40,746 nucleotides of DNA from Streptomyces lushanensis (GCF_001700515.1 NZ_MAUD01000074.1:1-40746), one strand, 5' to 3'; positions 15,352-23,829 are shown, numbered from the stretch's first letter. The notes: generated from the letters alone by a model not told the origin. A program made the numbers and translations.

Positions 15352-16056
15352 ATGCCGGTCATGGATGCGCAGCAGCTCGCCGGGCTGACCGCCCGCGCCC
15401 GTCGGCTCGCCGGCCCGGGACATCTCTCCGCCGACACCGGCCCGGCCGCTTCGGCCGGTGACCGGCCCGACGCGGGCCGGCCTCCCGCCCGCCGCGTCCT
15501 CGGTATCGCCGGGCCGCCGGGCGCGGGAAAGTCCACCCTCGCCGCCGCGCTCGTCGACCGGCTCGGCGGCCTCGCCGTACTCGTCCCCATGGACGGATTC
15601 CATCTTGCCCAGGCGGAACTGAACCGTCTCGGGCGGGCAGGCCGCAAGGGCGCGCCCGACACCTTCGACGCCACCGGCTACGCCGCCCTGCTGGCCCGGC
15701 TGCGCGCGCCCGAACCGGACGCCGTCGTCTACGCGCCCGCCTTCGACCGCTCCCTGGAGGAGCCGGTGGCGGGCAGCATCGCCGTCGCGCCCGGGACTCC
15801 GCTCGTCATCACCGAAGGCAACTACCTTCTGCACGACGACGGTCCCTGGGCGCCGGTCCACGCCCTGCTCGACGAGGTCTGGTTCCTGGAGCTCGACCCG
15901 GTGACACGGGTCCGCAGACTGGTGGACCGGCATGTCCGCCACGGCAAGGACCGGCCGTACGCGGAGCGCTGGGTCAGGGAGTCCGACGAGGCCAATGCCC
16001 GGCTCGTGGAACGCGGCCGGCACCGCGCCGATCTCGTTGTCTCCCTCTGCGACTAG
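15352..16056 (+). CDS. P-loop nucleoside/nucleotide kinase family protein (uridine kinase/pantothenate kinase-like)
   Basis: The product has 234 residues. Walker A is GPPGAGKS (54-61), followed by VPMDGFHL (78-85), RKGAPDTFD, and ITEGNYLL; this set is shared by uridine kinase, pantothenate kinase and the YggC/FrcK sugar-kinase branch. MDGFHL with KGAPDTFD is typical of the YggC-like branch, whose substrate is often a sugar or nucleoside and is not settled here. The N-terminal 45 residues are Ala/Pro/Asp-rich and variable. The start at 15352 is chosen for AGGTGG four bases upstream; 15361 is the next ATG. The last ten codons and the TAG stop form the left arm and centre of a 54-bp perfect palindrome. 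Confidence 0.85.
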   Translation: MPVMDAQQLAGLTARARRLAGPGHLSADTGPAASAGDRPDAGRPPARRVLGIAGPPGAGKSTLAAALVDRLGGLAVLVPMDGFHLAQAELNRLGRAGRKGAPDTFDATGYAALLARLRAPEPDAVVYAPAFDRSLEEPVAGSIAVAPGTPLVITEGNYLLHDDGPWAPVHALLDEVWFLELDPVTRVRRLVDRHVRHGKDRPYAERWVRESDEANARLVERGRHRADLVVSLCD

Positions 16057-16081
16057 TCGCAGAGGGAGACAACGAGATCGG
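16028..16081 (+). terminator. 54-bp perfect zero-loop palindrome at the end of the kinase gene
   Basis: All 27 bases of the left arm (16028-16054) pair with the right arm (16055-16081), centred on ACTAGT. The centre is the stop codon of the kinase gene, so the left arm is coding (residues about 225-234). In RNA it forms a stem of about 25 bp. It is the natural terminator or 3'-end stabiliser of the kinase transcript ahead of the next gene on the same strand. Confidence 0.75.
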
Positions 16082-16165
16082 GAGGGGCACTAGCATCGAA
16101 GGTACGACGATCACCGGCCGGCGGTGATCGCCCGAGCGCGGCCGGACATGAGCGGAGGCGATGGA

Positions 16166-17128
16166 GTGGGGCTGTTCCGACGAGGACCGAAGCGCGACAG
16201 TCGCGAGACGACACCGAGGGATCCCGCCTTCTCCTTCTTCTCGGCCGACGAGGCCGCGCGGTTCCGCGGCCAGGTCCGGGAGGCCTTCGCCGAGCGGGGG
16301 CTGGAGGTCACGCTCTACGCGGACATGGCGAAGGACAGCGCCGGACGCCAGTTCGGTCTGGGCAATCTCGCGGCGGTCTGCCACAACGACGACCGTGGCC
16401 CGCGTGTCTGGGGCGTACTGGTACGCCGGCATGTCGGCATGGTGCTGCGCACCATGGACGCTCCCTCCGCGCTGGACACCCTGGCCCCCGAGCAGATCCG
16501 CGCCCAGCTCTACCCGCGGGTGATCAGCCAGGACGGCCTCGATCCGCAGACCTTCGGCTACGCGCGTTCCGTCGCCCCGGGGCTGTACGAGGTCCTCGCC
16601 CTCGATCTTCCCGAGAGCGTCATGATGCTCACCGACGACGCGCTGGAGCCGCTCGGTGAGACCCGGCAGCTGCGGGAGCGCGCGCTGCACAACCTCCGTA
16701 TGCTGCCGGTCGAGGGCCGCGAGACCGTCAAGGACTCCGACGGGACCCGGTTCGAGGTGGTGCTCGGCGACTCCTTCTACACGGCGAGCCGGGTCCTGGC
16801 CCTGGAGACGGTCGTGGAGCAGCTCACGGGCCGGCCGATCCCGCCGGAAGGCGCGCTGGTCGCGATGCCCTTCCGCCATCAGCTCGCCTTCCATGTCATC
16901 CGCGACAGCACCATGATCCCGTCGCTGAACGCCATGGCCTCCTTCGCCGCCGCCGGGTACGAGGACACACCGGGGGCCATCAGCCCGTATGTCTACTGGT
17001 GGCGCGGCGGCACGCTCACGCAGCTCAGCGACGAGGACGAGGACGGCGAGGGGCTGCGGATCGTGGTGGGCGAGGACTTCCAGGAACTCCTGGAACGGCT
17101 GGTGGAACAGGACCCGCCGGACAGCTAG
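16166..17128 (+). CDS. Conserved hypothetical protein
   Basis: The product has 320 residues from a GTG at 16166 with GGAGG exactly seven bases upstream; the earlier in-frame ATG at 16148 overlaps that site. I do not recognise a named family with confidence. The N-terminus is basic (GLFRRGPKRDSR). A soluble alpha/beta body follows, with LGNLAAVCHNDDRGPRVW, a run of acidic loops, GDSFYTASRVLALE near 205-218, and VAMPFRHQLAFHVIRDS near 235-250. The general layout resembles DUF1444/YtpQ-type proteins, but that is a weak visual impression. It has no signal peptide or membrane segment. The end is strongly acidic (SDEDEDGEG). It converges on treZ, so it is probably transcribed alone. Confidence 0.7.
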   Translation: MGLFRRGPKRDSRETTPRDPAFSFFSADEAARFRGQVREAFAERGLEVTLYADMAKDSAGRQFGLGNLAAVCHNDDRGPRVWGVLVRRHVGMVLRTMDAPSALDTLAPEQIRAQLYPRVISQDGLDPQTFGYARSVAPGLYEVLALDLPESVMMLTDDALEPLGETRQLRERALHNLRMLPVEGRETVKDSDGTRFEVVLGDSFYTASRVLALETVVEQLTGRPIPPEGALVAMPFRHQLAFHVIRDSTMIPSLNAMASFAAAGYEDTPGAISPYVYWWRGGTLTQLSDEDEDGEGLRIVVGEDFQELLERLVEQDPPDS

Positions 17129-17179
17129 GCCCACTGGGCAGGCTGTTGGCCCCCTCGGCGGGCCGCGGGCCGCTCCGCC

Positions 17180-18943
17180 TCACCCTCCCGCCAGCACCAC
17201 ACCCGATTCCGGTGGCAGGCGCAGCACCCCGTTCTCGTCCGGCGGCCCCACCGGCTCCCACGCGGCGAGCACCCGGCCGCCGCCGGACCGGGGTCTGCCG
17301 CCGCCCAGCGGGATCACCACCGGTTCGCGGGAGAGGTTCACCGCGATCCGCAGATCGCCCCTGCGGTACGCCAGCCAGCGCGCCTCCTCGTCGTACGCGA
17401 CCTTCGTCCCGGCCAGATCCGGATCGGAGAGGTCCGGCTGGCCGTGGCGCAGGGCGATCAGTTCGCGGTACCAGGCCAGCAGCCGCGCGTGCGGCTCCTT
17501 CCCGGCCTCGGAACGGTCCAGACAGGAGCGCTCCCGTGTCGCGGGGTCCTGCGGGTCGGGGATCTCCTCCGCCGCCCAGCCGTGGGAGGCGAACTCCCGC
17601 CGCCGGCCCGTCCGTACGGCCTCGGCGAGCACCGGGTCCGGGTGGTCGGTGAAGAACTGCCAGGGCGTGGAGGCGCCCCACTCCTCGCCCATGAAGAGCA
17701 TGGGAGTGCTCGGAGCGGTCAGGACGATCAGCGCGGCACAGGCCAGCAGCCCGGGGGAGAGGGTGGCGGAGAGCCGGTCGCCGAGCGCCCGGTTGCCGAT
17801 CTGGTCATGGGTCTGGGCATAGCCGAGGAAGCGGTGCGCGGGTGTTCTCGTACGGTCGACCGGGCGGCCGTGGGTCCGGCCCCGGAAGCTCGAATACGTA
17901 CCGTCGTGGAAGAAGACCCGGCTGAGTGTCTTGGCCAGCGCGGCGAGCGGCTCCCGGGCGAAGTCCGCGTAGTAGCCCTGGGATTCACCGGTGAGCGCGG
18001 TGTGCAGGGCGTGGTGGAAGTCGTCGTTCCACTGGGCGTGCACTCCGAGACCGCCCTCCGCGCGCGCGGTGGTGGTCCGGGGATCGCCGAGGTCGGACTC
18101 GGCGATCAGGAAGAGCGGACGGCACAGATCGGCGGAGAGCGCGTCGACGGCCGTGGAGAGCTCTTCGAGGAAGGTCAGCGCGCGCTGGTCGGCGAGGGCG
18201 TGCACCGCGTCGAGCCGCAGCCCGTCGAGCCGGAAGTCCCGCAGCCAGGCCAGCGCGCTGCCCAGGAGGTAGGCCCGTACCTCGTCGGATCCGGGTGCGT
18301 CGAGATTGACCGCGGCGCCCCAGGGCGTGTGGTGCGTGTCGGTGAAGTACGGGCCGAAGCGCGGAAGGTGGTTGCCGGACGGGCCGAGATGGTTGTGCAC
18401 CACGTCGAGCACGACACCGAGGCCCAGACCGTGCGCCGTGTCGACGAAGCGCTTGAGCGCCTCCGGGCCGCCGTACGGCTCGTGGACCGCCCACAGCGAC
18501 ACCCCCTCGTATCCCCAGCCGTGGGTACCGGGGAACGGGCACACCGGCATCAGCTCGACATGGGTGATCCCGAGACCGGCCAGCGGCGCCAACTGGTCCG
18601 CCGCCGCGTCGAAGGTGCCCTCCCGGGTGAATGTGCCGATGTGCAGCTCGTACAGGACCGCGCCGGGCAGGTCGCGGCCCTGCCACGAGGCGCGCCACTC
18701 GTACGCCGACTGGTCGACGACGGCGCTGGTGCCGTCGGGCCCGTCCGGCTGGCGGCGGGAGCGGGGATCGGGGAGCACGGGGCCGCCGTCGAGCGCGAAG
18801 CCGTAGCGCGTGCCGTCGGCGGCGGGAGCCTCGGCGCTCCACCAGCCGTCGCGCTCCGGGTCCCGGGCCATGGGCACCTCGGTGTCCGCCAGCCGGAGTG
18901 CGACCCGCTCCTTCGCCAGTGGTGCCCAAACCTCGAACTGCAC
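17180..18943 (-). CDS. treZ: Malto-oligosyltrehalose trehalohydrolase
   Basis: The product has 587 residues from a GTG at 18943 preceded by GAGGGGG. TreZ cuts the alpha-1,4 bond next to the terminal trehalosyl unit made by TreY and releases trehalose. It opens with the N-terminal beta-sandwich (FEVWAPLAKERVALRL), then the GH13 barrel. The GH13 residues are visible: D245 (DGLRLDAVHAL, nucleophile), E282 (IAESD, acid/base) and D380 (QTHDQIGNR). WGYEGVSLWAVHEPYGGP is typical of TreZ. The length matches the family. It is the last trehalose gene of the block, on the same strand as treY and glgX but separated from them by the LPMO and FHA genes, so it has its own transcript. Confidence 0.95.
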   Translation of the reverse strand: MQFEVWAPLAKERVALRLADTEVPMARDPERDGWWSAEAPAADGTRYGFALDGGPVLPDPRSRRQPDGPDGTSAVVDQSAYEWRASWQGRDLPGAVLYELHIGTFTREGTFDAAADQLAPLAGLGITHVELMPVCPFPGTHGWGYEGVSLWAVHEPYGGPEALKRFVDTAHGLGLGVVLDVVHNHLGPSGNHLPRFGPYFTDTHHTPWGAAVNLDAPGSDEVRAYLLGSALAWLRDFRLDGLRLDAVHALADQRALTFLEELSTAVDALSADLCRPLFLIAESDLGDPRTTTARAEGGLGVHAQWNDDFHHALHTALTGESQGYYADFAREPLAALAKTLSRVFFHDGTYSSFRGRTHGRPVDRTRTPAHRFLGYAQTHDQIGNRALGDRLSATLSPGLLACAALIVLTAPSTPMLFMGEEWGASTPWQFFTDHPDPVLAEAVRTGRRREFASHGWAAEEIPDPQDPATRERSCLDRSEAGKEPHARLLAWYRELIALRHGQPDLSDPDLAGTKVAYDEEARWLAYRRGDLRIAVNLSREPVVIPLGGGRPRSGGGRVLAAWEPVGPPDENGVLRLPPESGVVLAGG

Positions 18944-19147
18944 GAGCGGTTCCCCCTCGTCGTCAGGCCCGCTGCCGCGGCCTTTCGGCTGTCTCTCCCA
19001 TGGTCGCAAGAGAGACGTCCCCGGGCCCGGGGATCGAGCCGAGTCGGGTGGAGGAGCGGTGGAGCCCCGGTGGAGACACGAGGGACCCGGTCCGCCGCTC
19101 CGGGTGGGTGGAGGGAGCGGAGGACCGGGCCGGTGCGGGGCCGTTCG

Positions 19148-19176
19148 AGCCGTACGGGCCGCCCATGCGTACGGCT
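19148..19176 (-). terminator. Hairpin after the LPMO gene
   Basis: AGCCGTACG (19148-19156) and CGTACGGCT (19168-19176) form a perfect 9-bp stem with an 11-base loop, seven bases past the LPMO stop. It is the likely terminator separating the LPMO from treZ. Confidence 0.7.
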
Positions 19177-19182
19177 ACGGGA

Positions 19183-20253
19183 TCAGTGGACCGAGCAGGG
19201 CGCCGTGGCGGCGGTGTCCGGTGGTCCTCCCGAGGCGACATAGCTGAAGGTCGTGGAGGCTCCCGCCCCGAGCGAGCCGTTCCAGTCGGTGTTGTGGACC
19301 ATGACCTCCTGTCCTCCGTAGGTGGCGGTGCCGTTCCAGAGGCTGTCGACCCGCTGGCCGGTGGGCAGGGTGAACTCGACCATCCAGCCGAGGATCGGGT
19401 TGGCGCCGGTGTTCTTCACCGTGATCTCGGCCTGGTAGCCGCCGGACCAGGAATTGGTGGTCTTCCTGGTCGCGGTGCAGGTGGCGGTGGGGTCCGTGGG
19501 CGGATCGGTCGGAGGCGTGGTGCCGGGTTCGCCGACGCCGGTCACCTCGCCGTTGCCGCCGTCGAAGACCACGTCGGAGCAGCTGTAGAAGGTCTCGTTG
19601 CTGTCCGAGCGCTGCCAGACCATGTAGATGATGTGCCGGCCGGTCTTGCCGCCGGGCAGGGTGCCGCTCCACTTGTACGCGCCGTCCACGGTCCCGACGG
19701 AGCCGGTGACCGCCGGGTGGTCGACGGTCAGGAAGGGCTGCGACTCCAGATCGTCCCAGGTGAAGGTCTTGGTCGGGTCGAAGCCGTTCTTGGTGACATA
19801 GACGTAGAACCAACCGGGGTGCGCGGCCCAGGCGTTGTACGAGAAGTCGAGCCGCGCGCCGGAGGTCAGATGCGTGAGCGGCCAGTCGTTCCTGGCCTTG
19901 TTGAAGCCGGAGAACGTGGTGTTGCCGCCGCTGCAGAGCTGACCGTCGGGGATGAATCCCTTGGTCCGCCCGGCGCCGTCGGAGCGCAGCACGGAGAACC
20001 AGTTGTAGAGCGGAGTCGTGCCGCTCTCCGCGACGGCGGCCTTGCAGGCCGGGTTGACGGGCTTGATCTCACCGGTGCTGGTGAGCCCGTCCCGCCAGCA
20101 CATGAAGGTACGGCTGGCGGGCTTCATCGGGGTGCCGTGCGCGGTGGAGGTCCCGCTGCCGCCGACGATCAGCAGAAGGGCGGGGAGTACGGCGAGCAGG
20201 GCGAGCAGTACGGCTCTGCGCGGAGGTGACAACCACAGTGGGGGGCGAGTCAT
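19183..20253 (-). CDS. Secreted AA10 lytic polysaccharide monooxygenase with C-terminal CBM2
   Basis: The product has 356 residues from an ATG at 20253 (GAAGGGA upstream). A signal peptide with an RR start and long hydrophobic core ends at AHG; His39 becomes the N-terminal copper ligand of the mature enzyme. The second ligand is H145 (AWAAHPGWFY), and F222 (ETFYSCSDVVF) is the axial residue. LPMOs cut crystalline polysaccharides oxidatively with copper and O2 or H2O2. After a short Pro/Thr linker (about 244-257), residues 258-354 form a CBM2 bounded by C259 and C353, with aromatic residues at W269, W305 and W324. CBM2 with this AA10 type suggests cellulose; chitin is possible. A perfect CebR-type operator lies 46 bases upstream, in favour of cellulose control. 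Confidence 0.92.
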   Translation of the reverse strand: MTRPPLWLSPPRRAVLLALLAVLPALLLIVGGSGTSTAHGTPMKPASRTFMCWRDGLTSTGEIKPVNPACKAAVAESGTTPLYNWFSVLRSDGAGRTKGFIPDGQLCSGGNTTFSGFNKARNDWPLTHLTSGARLDFSYNAWAAHPGWFYVYVTKNGFDPTKTFTWDDLESQPFLTVDHPAVTGSVGTVDGAYKWSGTLPGGKTGRHIIYMVWQRSDSNETFYSCSDVVFDGGNGEVTGVGEPGTTPPTDPPTDPTATCTATRKTTNSWSGGYQAEITVKNTGANPILGWMVEFTLPTGQRVDSLWNGTATYGGQEVMVHNTDWNGSLGAGASTTFSYVASGGPPDTAATAPCSVH

Positions 20254-20298
20254 CGCACGAGGTCCCTTCGGCGTGATCATGACAAGCGATTGGGTGAC

Positions 20299-20312
20299 TG
20301 GGAGCGCTCCCA
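20299..20312 (-). promoter_or_regulatory. CebR-type operator upstream of the LPMO gene
   Basis: TGGGAGCGCTCCCA is a perfect 14-bp palindrome and equals the published CebR box, bound by the LacI-family cellobiose/cellotriose sensor of Streptomyces. It ends 45 bases before the LPMO start. No cebR gene lies in the window, so control would be in trans. Confidence 0.85.
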
Positions 20313-20341
20313 ATTCGGAACGTAGCGCCGGTGGCCGACTC

Positions 20342-20355
20342 TGTAAACGCTTGCG
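20342..20355 (-). promoter_or_regulatory. Second LacI-family-like site upstream of the LPMO gene
   Basis: TGTAAACGCTTGCG matches 12 of 14 positions of the general LacI/CcpA operator pattern TGWAANCGNTNWCA. It lies 29 bases beyond the CebR box and about 88 bases from the LPMO start. Confidence 0.4.
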
Positions 20356-20510
20356 GCAGGAAATTCCGGGACCGGCCGCGACGGCGGACAGGAGGGCGGA
20401 AAGGGGGCATGGGCGAGGGGCGGGCCCGGTGCGGGAGAGGGGCGGACCGGGTGCGGACGAGGAGCGGATGGGGAGCTTCCGCCTCCACCGCCCCTGCCGG
20501 CTCCACCGCT

Positions 20511-20539
20511 TGTAACGGTCGTCACGACGCACGTAACGG
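20511..20539 (+). repeat. Direct repeat GTAACGGT upstream of the FHA gene
   Basis: GTAACGGT occurs at 20511-20518 and 20532-20539, 21 bases start to start, that is two helical turns on the same face. It lies 25 bases before the candidate -35 box and could be a tandem activator site. Confidence 0.45.
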
Positions 20540-20563
20540 TGGACCGCGGTGCGCCCGTTCCGT

Positions 20564-20594
20564 CTGGACACCTCAGGGCCGTCCGACGGACAAT
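20564..20594 (+). promoter_or_regulatory. Candidate leaderless promoter of the DUF1707-FHA gene
   Basis: TGGACA (20564-20569) and GACAAT (20589-20594) are 19 bases apart; seven bases then lead to the GTG at 20602. There is no ribosome site, so a leaderless message is likely. Confidence 0.4.
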
Positions 20595-20601
20595 CACACA
20601 T

Positions 20602-21150
20602 GTGACGTCCTCCTTCGAGTTCCACACGTATCCCGCGCGGCTCTCCGACGCCGAGCGTGACCGTGTCCTCGCGGTGCTCAGGGAGGGCGCGGCACAGGGG
20701 ATGCTGTCGCACGACACCTTTCTGCGCCGGATGGATCTCGCGCTGGCCGCGCGGCGGTCCGACGAGCTGAAGCTGCTCACCGCGGATCTGGAGATCGAAA
20801 GCCCGTGGTCACGACGGCTGTTCGGCGCGGTGGGCCGGGTGTCTGCGTTCTCCGTACGGCTGCGCAGGGCCTGGCAGGCGGAACGGCTGCCGAAGTTGCT
20901 GCTGCCCCAGCCGGGCCCGTATCCGCTCCGTATCGGCCGCGATCCGATGAACGGACTGCGGCTCAGTCATGACACGGTCTCGCGGCTGCACGCCGAACTG
21001 AGCATGCAGGGCGGGGAATGGGTGCTGCGCGATCTGGGCTCGACCAACGGCACGACGGTCAACGGGCGGCGGGTGACGGTGACCGCGGTCGTCCACGACG
21101 GGGACCTGGTGAGCTTCGGCCAGATGAGCTTCCGGCTGGCCACGGACTGA
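20602..21150 (+). CDS. DUF1707-FHA domain protein
   Basis: The product has 182 residues from a GTG at 20602. Residues about 10-62 are DUF1707: LSDAERDRVLAVLREGAAQGMLSHDTFLRRMDLALAAR with the DEL(K)LLTADL end. Residues about 92-178 are an FHA domain with all key parts: IGRDPMNGL, SRLHAEL and LRDLGSTNGTTVNGRRV. FHA domains bind phosphothreonine peptides made by Ser/Thr kinases. DUF1707 is a small actinobacterial domain of unknown function, often on membrane or FHA proteins; here there is no clear membrane segment. No kinase gene lies nearby, so the phosphorylated partner is unknown. Confidence 0.88.
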   Translation: MTSSFEFHTYPARLSDAERDRVLAVLREGAAQGMLSHDTFLRRMDLALAARRSDELKLLTADLEIESPWSRRLFGAVGRVSAFSVRLRRAWQAERLPKLLLPQPGPYPLRIGRDPMNGLRLSHDTVSRLHAELSMQGGEWVLRDLGSTNGTTVNGRRVTVTAVVHDGDLVSFGQMSFRLATD

Positions 21151-21352
21151 GCGCGCCTCGGCGCCGGGCGCGGTACGCACGGCCGCGACCCGCGTCCCGT
21201 CCGCGACGGTCCCCTTCTCCAACAGCACCGCTCCCGTCGGCACATCGGTACGCGGCCCGGTCAACCGGGCGCTCCTGTCGGCCCGAAGAGCCCGGGCCCG
21301 CCGTCCCGCCCGCCGCGGCCCTCGCGGCCCTCCGTGTCCCTCGCGAAAGCCG

Positions 21353-23752
21353 TCACATCCGGCGGCTCAGCAGTGCCACCGGCCAGTCCGCGAACAGCGC
21401 GGTCAGATCGACCGGACCCCCGCCCTCGAACTCACGTCCGGGCGACGCCAGCAGATCCGTCCAGCGGCCCTCCGGCAGCGTCAGCTCCGTACCGGCCCAG
21501 CCTCCCGCCTCCACCAGCCGGAGCGGCAGCCGGGTGACGGCCGTGACCACCTGGCCCGACCGGCAGAAGGCCAGACAGTGGGCTGCCGCCGGGCCGGTGG
21601 CGAGCAGCGGGGCATAGGTCCCCGACTCGCCGAAGACCGCGGGCCGCTCACGCCGCAGCCGGAGCGCGGCCGTCGTCACCACCGTCTTCTCGTCGGGCGG
21701 TCCCGTCCTGAACGGCCGCCGGTTGTCCGGATCCACCAGCGCCGGATACGTACGCTCCGTGCCCTGGTAGAGATCGGGCACACCCGGCATGGTCAGCTGC
21801 ACCAGCGCCGCCCCCAGCGCACCGGCCCGTACATAAGGGTCGAGCGCCCGCCGGAACTCCGCGACCGTCCTGCGCGCGGGACCGGCCGGACCCGCCTCGA
21901 CAAAGGCCGCCACCGCCTGTTCGTACAGCGGATCGGGCTCCGTCCAGCTCGTGTGCAGCCCCGCCTCCCGCACGGACTTCAGCAGCGCGGGCACCATCCG
22001 CGCACCGGAGGGCACCATCCGTGAGCTCTCGGGAAGGCTCGCGGTCCCCTCCGCGGCCGGAGTGAAACCGACCGCCGTCTGCCACGCCTGCCAGGCGAGC
22101 TGCGGATCGGGCGCGGCCACTCCCGTCTCGCCGGTGACCCGCTCCAGCAGCGCCGACCAGCGTCGAGGACACTGCGACAGAACCGCGATCCCGGCCCGTA
22201 CGTCCGCGCTGCGCTTGGTGTCGTGCGTGGTCAGTACGGTGCCGGTGGTGGGCCAGTCGCGCGCGAGCCGCGCGCAGTACGCGTGGAACCGCTCCGGGCT
22301 CACCGCCGGGTGCCCCGGATCACCGCCCACCTCGTTCGCCGAGATCAGCGGCATGTAGCGGTAGAACGCCGTGTCCTCGACGGACTTGGCGCGCAGCGCG
22401 GACGCGGTCTGGGCGAAGCGCGCGCAGAACGCCGTGTGGTCCGGGCCCGTACCGAGCCGGCCGAGCGCCAGCTCCCGCACCACGTCCACCGCCGTCGCCT
22501 CCCGCTCCACCGTGAACGCGGCCTTCGCCCGGCGGACCGCCTCCTCGGGAACGGCGGCCTCGGCCGCCTCCGGGCACGGGCCGCCCGCCGTCGTGTACGG
22601 GCGGTAGACCGGGACCCGTACGAGCAGCTCCTGGACCGCCGTGCGCAGTGCCCACGGCGCGTGGTCGCGCAGCGCGGGATCGGCGGCGCAGATCCGCCGC
22701 GCCGTACGGACCAGGAAGGAGGTCTCGGCGGCCAGTTCATGGATGACCACCTTGTAGGCGGCCCGCCGGACCGTCCCTTCCCAGTAGCCGCCGCGGTCGC
22801 CGACGGGCCCGGTGACATCGCGGTAGTGCCGCTCCAGCGCGGCGGCGCCCGCCGGATCCGTGAAGAGCCCGTCGACATGGCGCAGCGCGTCGTAGCCGGT
22901 GGTGCCGGCGACCGGCCAGCCGGCGGGCAGCACCTCGTCGTCGGCGAGGATCTTCTCCACCACGGTCCAGCAGCTCCGGCCGGTCGCGCCCGTCGCCTCG
23001 GCCAGCCGGCGCAGATACTCCTCCGGATCGGCGAGCCCGTCCGGATGGTCGATCCGCAGGCCGTCGACCACTCCGTCCCGCACCAGCTCAAGGATCTTGG
23101 CATGGGTGGCGGCGAACACCTCGGGATCCTCGACCCGTACGCCGATCAGCTCGGAGATGGTGAAAAAGCGCCGGTAGTTGAGCTCGGTACGGGCCAGCCG
23201 CCACCAGGCGAGCCGGTAGTGCTGCGCGTCCAGCAGCTCGGGCAGCGGGAGGTGCCCGGTGCCCGGCGCCAGCGGATAGCGGGCGTCGCCGTGGCGCAGC
23301 TCGCCGTCCTCCACGCGCAGCGCGCCGAGCTCGTCCCCGATCGGGGAGGGCAGGACCGGCAGCAGGAGCTTGCCCCCGCCCGCGTCCCAGTCGATGTCGA
23401 ACCAGCGGGCGTACGGCGAGTCCCGGCCCTCGCGCAGCACCTCCCACAGGGCCCGGTTGTGGGCGGGCGCGGCGGCCATGTGGTTGGGCACGATGTCGAG
23501 GACGATCCCGAGGCCGTGCTCCCCGGCGGTACGGGCCAGTCGCCGCAGCCCGTCCTCACCGCCCAGCTCGGCCCGTACGGTGGAGTGGTCGACCACGTCG
23601 TAGCCGTGGGCCGAGCCCGGTACCGCCTCCAGCACCGGCGAGAGATGAAGATGCGACACCCCGAGCGCGGCGAGATAGGGCACCACTCGCTCCGCCGCCG
23701 AGAAGGGGAAGTCCGGCTGGAGCTGGAGCCGATAGGTCGCGGTCGGTGTCAT
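21353..23752 (-). CDS. treY: Malto-oligosyltrehalose synthase
   Basis: The product has 799 residues. TreY turns the reducing-end alpha-1,4 bond of malto-oligosaccharides or debranched glycogen into an alpha,alpha-1,1 bond, giving a terminal trehalose for TreZ. The start TATYRLQL and LHLSPVLEAVPGSAHGYDVVDH (about 35-55) are diagnostic. GH13 residues: D235 (DGLRIDHPDGL) is the nucleophile and E266 (VVEKIL) the acid/base, and LTTHDTKRSADVRAG holds the third Asp. The ATG at 23752 has no strong ribosome site, but its position fits the family N-terminus. It lies 77 bases downstream of glgX on the same strand and is probably cotranscribed with it. Confidence 0.95.
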   Translation of the reverse strand: MTPTATYRLQLQPDFPFSAAERVVPYLAALGVSHLHLSPVLEAVPGSAHGYDVVDHSTVRAELGGEDGLRRLARTAGEHGLGIVLDIVPNHMAAAPAHNRALWEVLREGRDSPYARWFDIDWDAGGGKLLLPVLPSPIGDELGALRVEDGELRHGDARYPLAPGTGHLPLPELLDAQHYRLAWWRLARTELNYRRFFTISELIGVRVEDPEVFAATHAKILELVRDGVVDGLRIDHPDGLADPEEYLRRLAEATGATGRSCWTVVEKILADDEVLPAGWPVAGTTGYDALRHVDGLFTDPAGAAALERHYRDVTGPVGDRGGYWEGTVRRAAYKVVIHELAAETSFLVRTARRICAADPALRDHAPWALRTAVQELLVRVPVYRPYTTAGGPCPEAAEAAVPEEAVRRAKAAFTVEREATAVDVVRELALGRLGTGPDHTAFCARFAQTASALRAKSVEDTAFYRYMPLISANEVGGDPGHPAVSPERFHAYCARLARDWPTTGTVLTTHDTKRSADVRAGIAVLSQCPRRWSALLERVTGETGVAAPDPQLAWQAWQTAVGFTPAAEGTASLPESSRMVPSGARMVPALLKSVREAGLHTSWTEPDPLYEQAVAAFVEAGPAGPARRTVAEFRRALDPYVRAGALGAALVQLTMPGVPDLYQGTERTYPALVDPDNRRPFRTGPPDEKTVVTTAALRLRRERPAVFGESGTYAPLLATGPAAAHCLAFCRSGQVVTAVTRLPLRLVEAGGWAGTELTLPEGRWTDLLASPGREFEGGGPVDLTALFADWPVALLSRRM

Positions 23753-23829
23753 ACGATCGTACGTACCCAGCTCGGCGCCTTCTGTGTCATCGCCGCCACC
23801 GGTACCCGCCTCTCCCGGTCGGACCATGC

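Larger units (their letters stand above)
20254..20601. other. Divergent regulatory region between the LPMO and DUF1707-FHA genes
   Basis: These 348 bases hold no gene. From the LPMO side they hold the CebR box and the LacI-like site. The middle (about 20370-20500) is purine-rich, GGGGCGG-type low-complexity sequence. Near the FHA gene are a GTAACGGT direct repeat and a candidate promoter. Confidence 0.6.
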
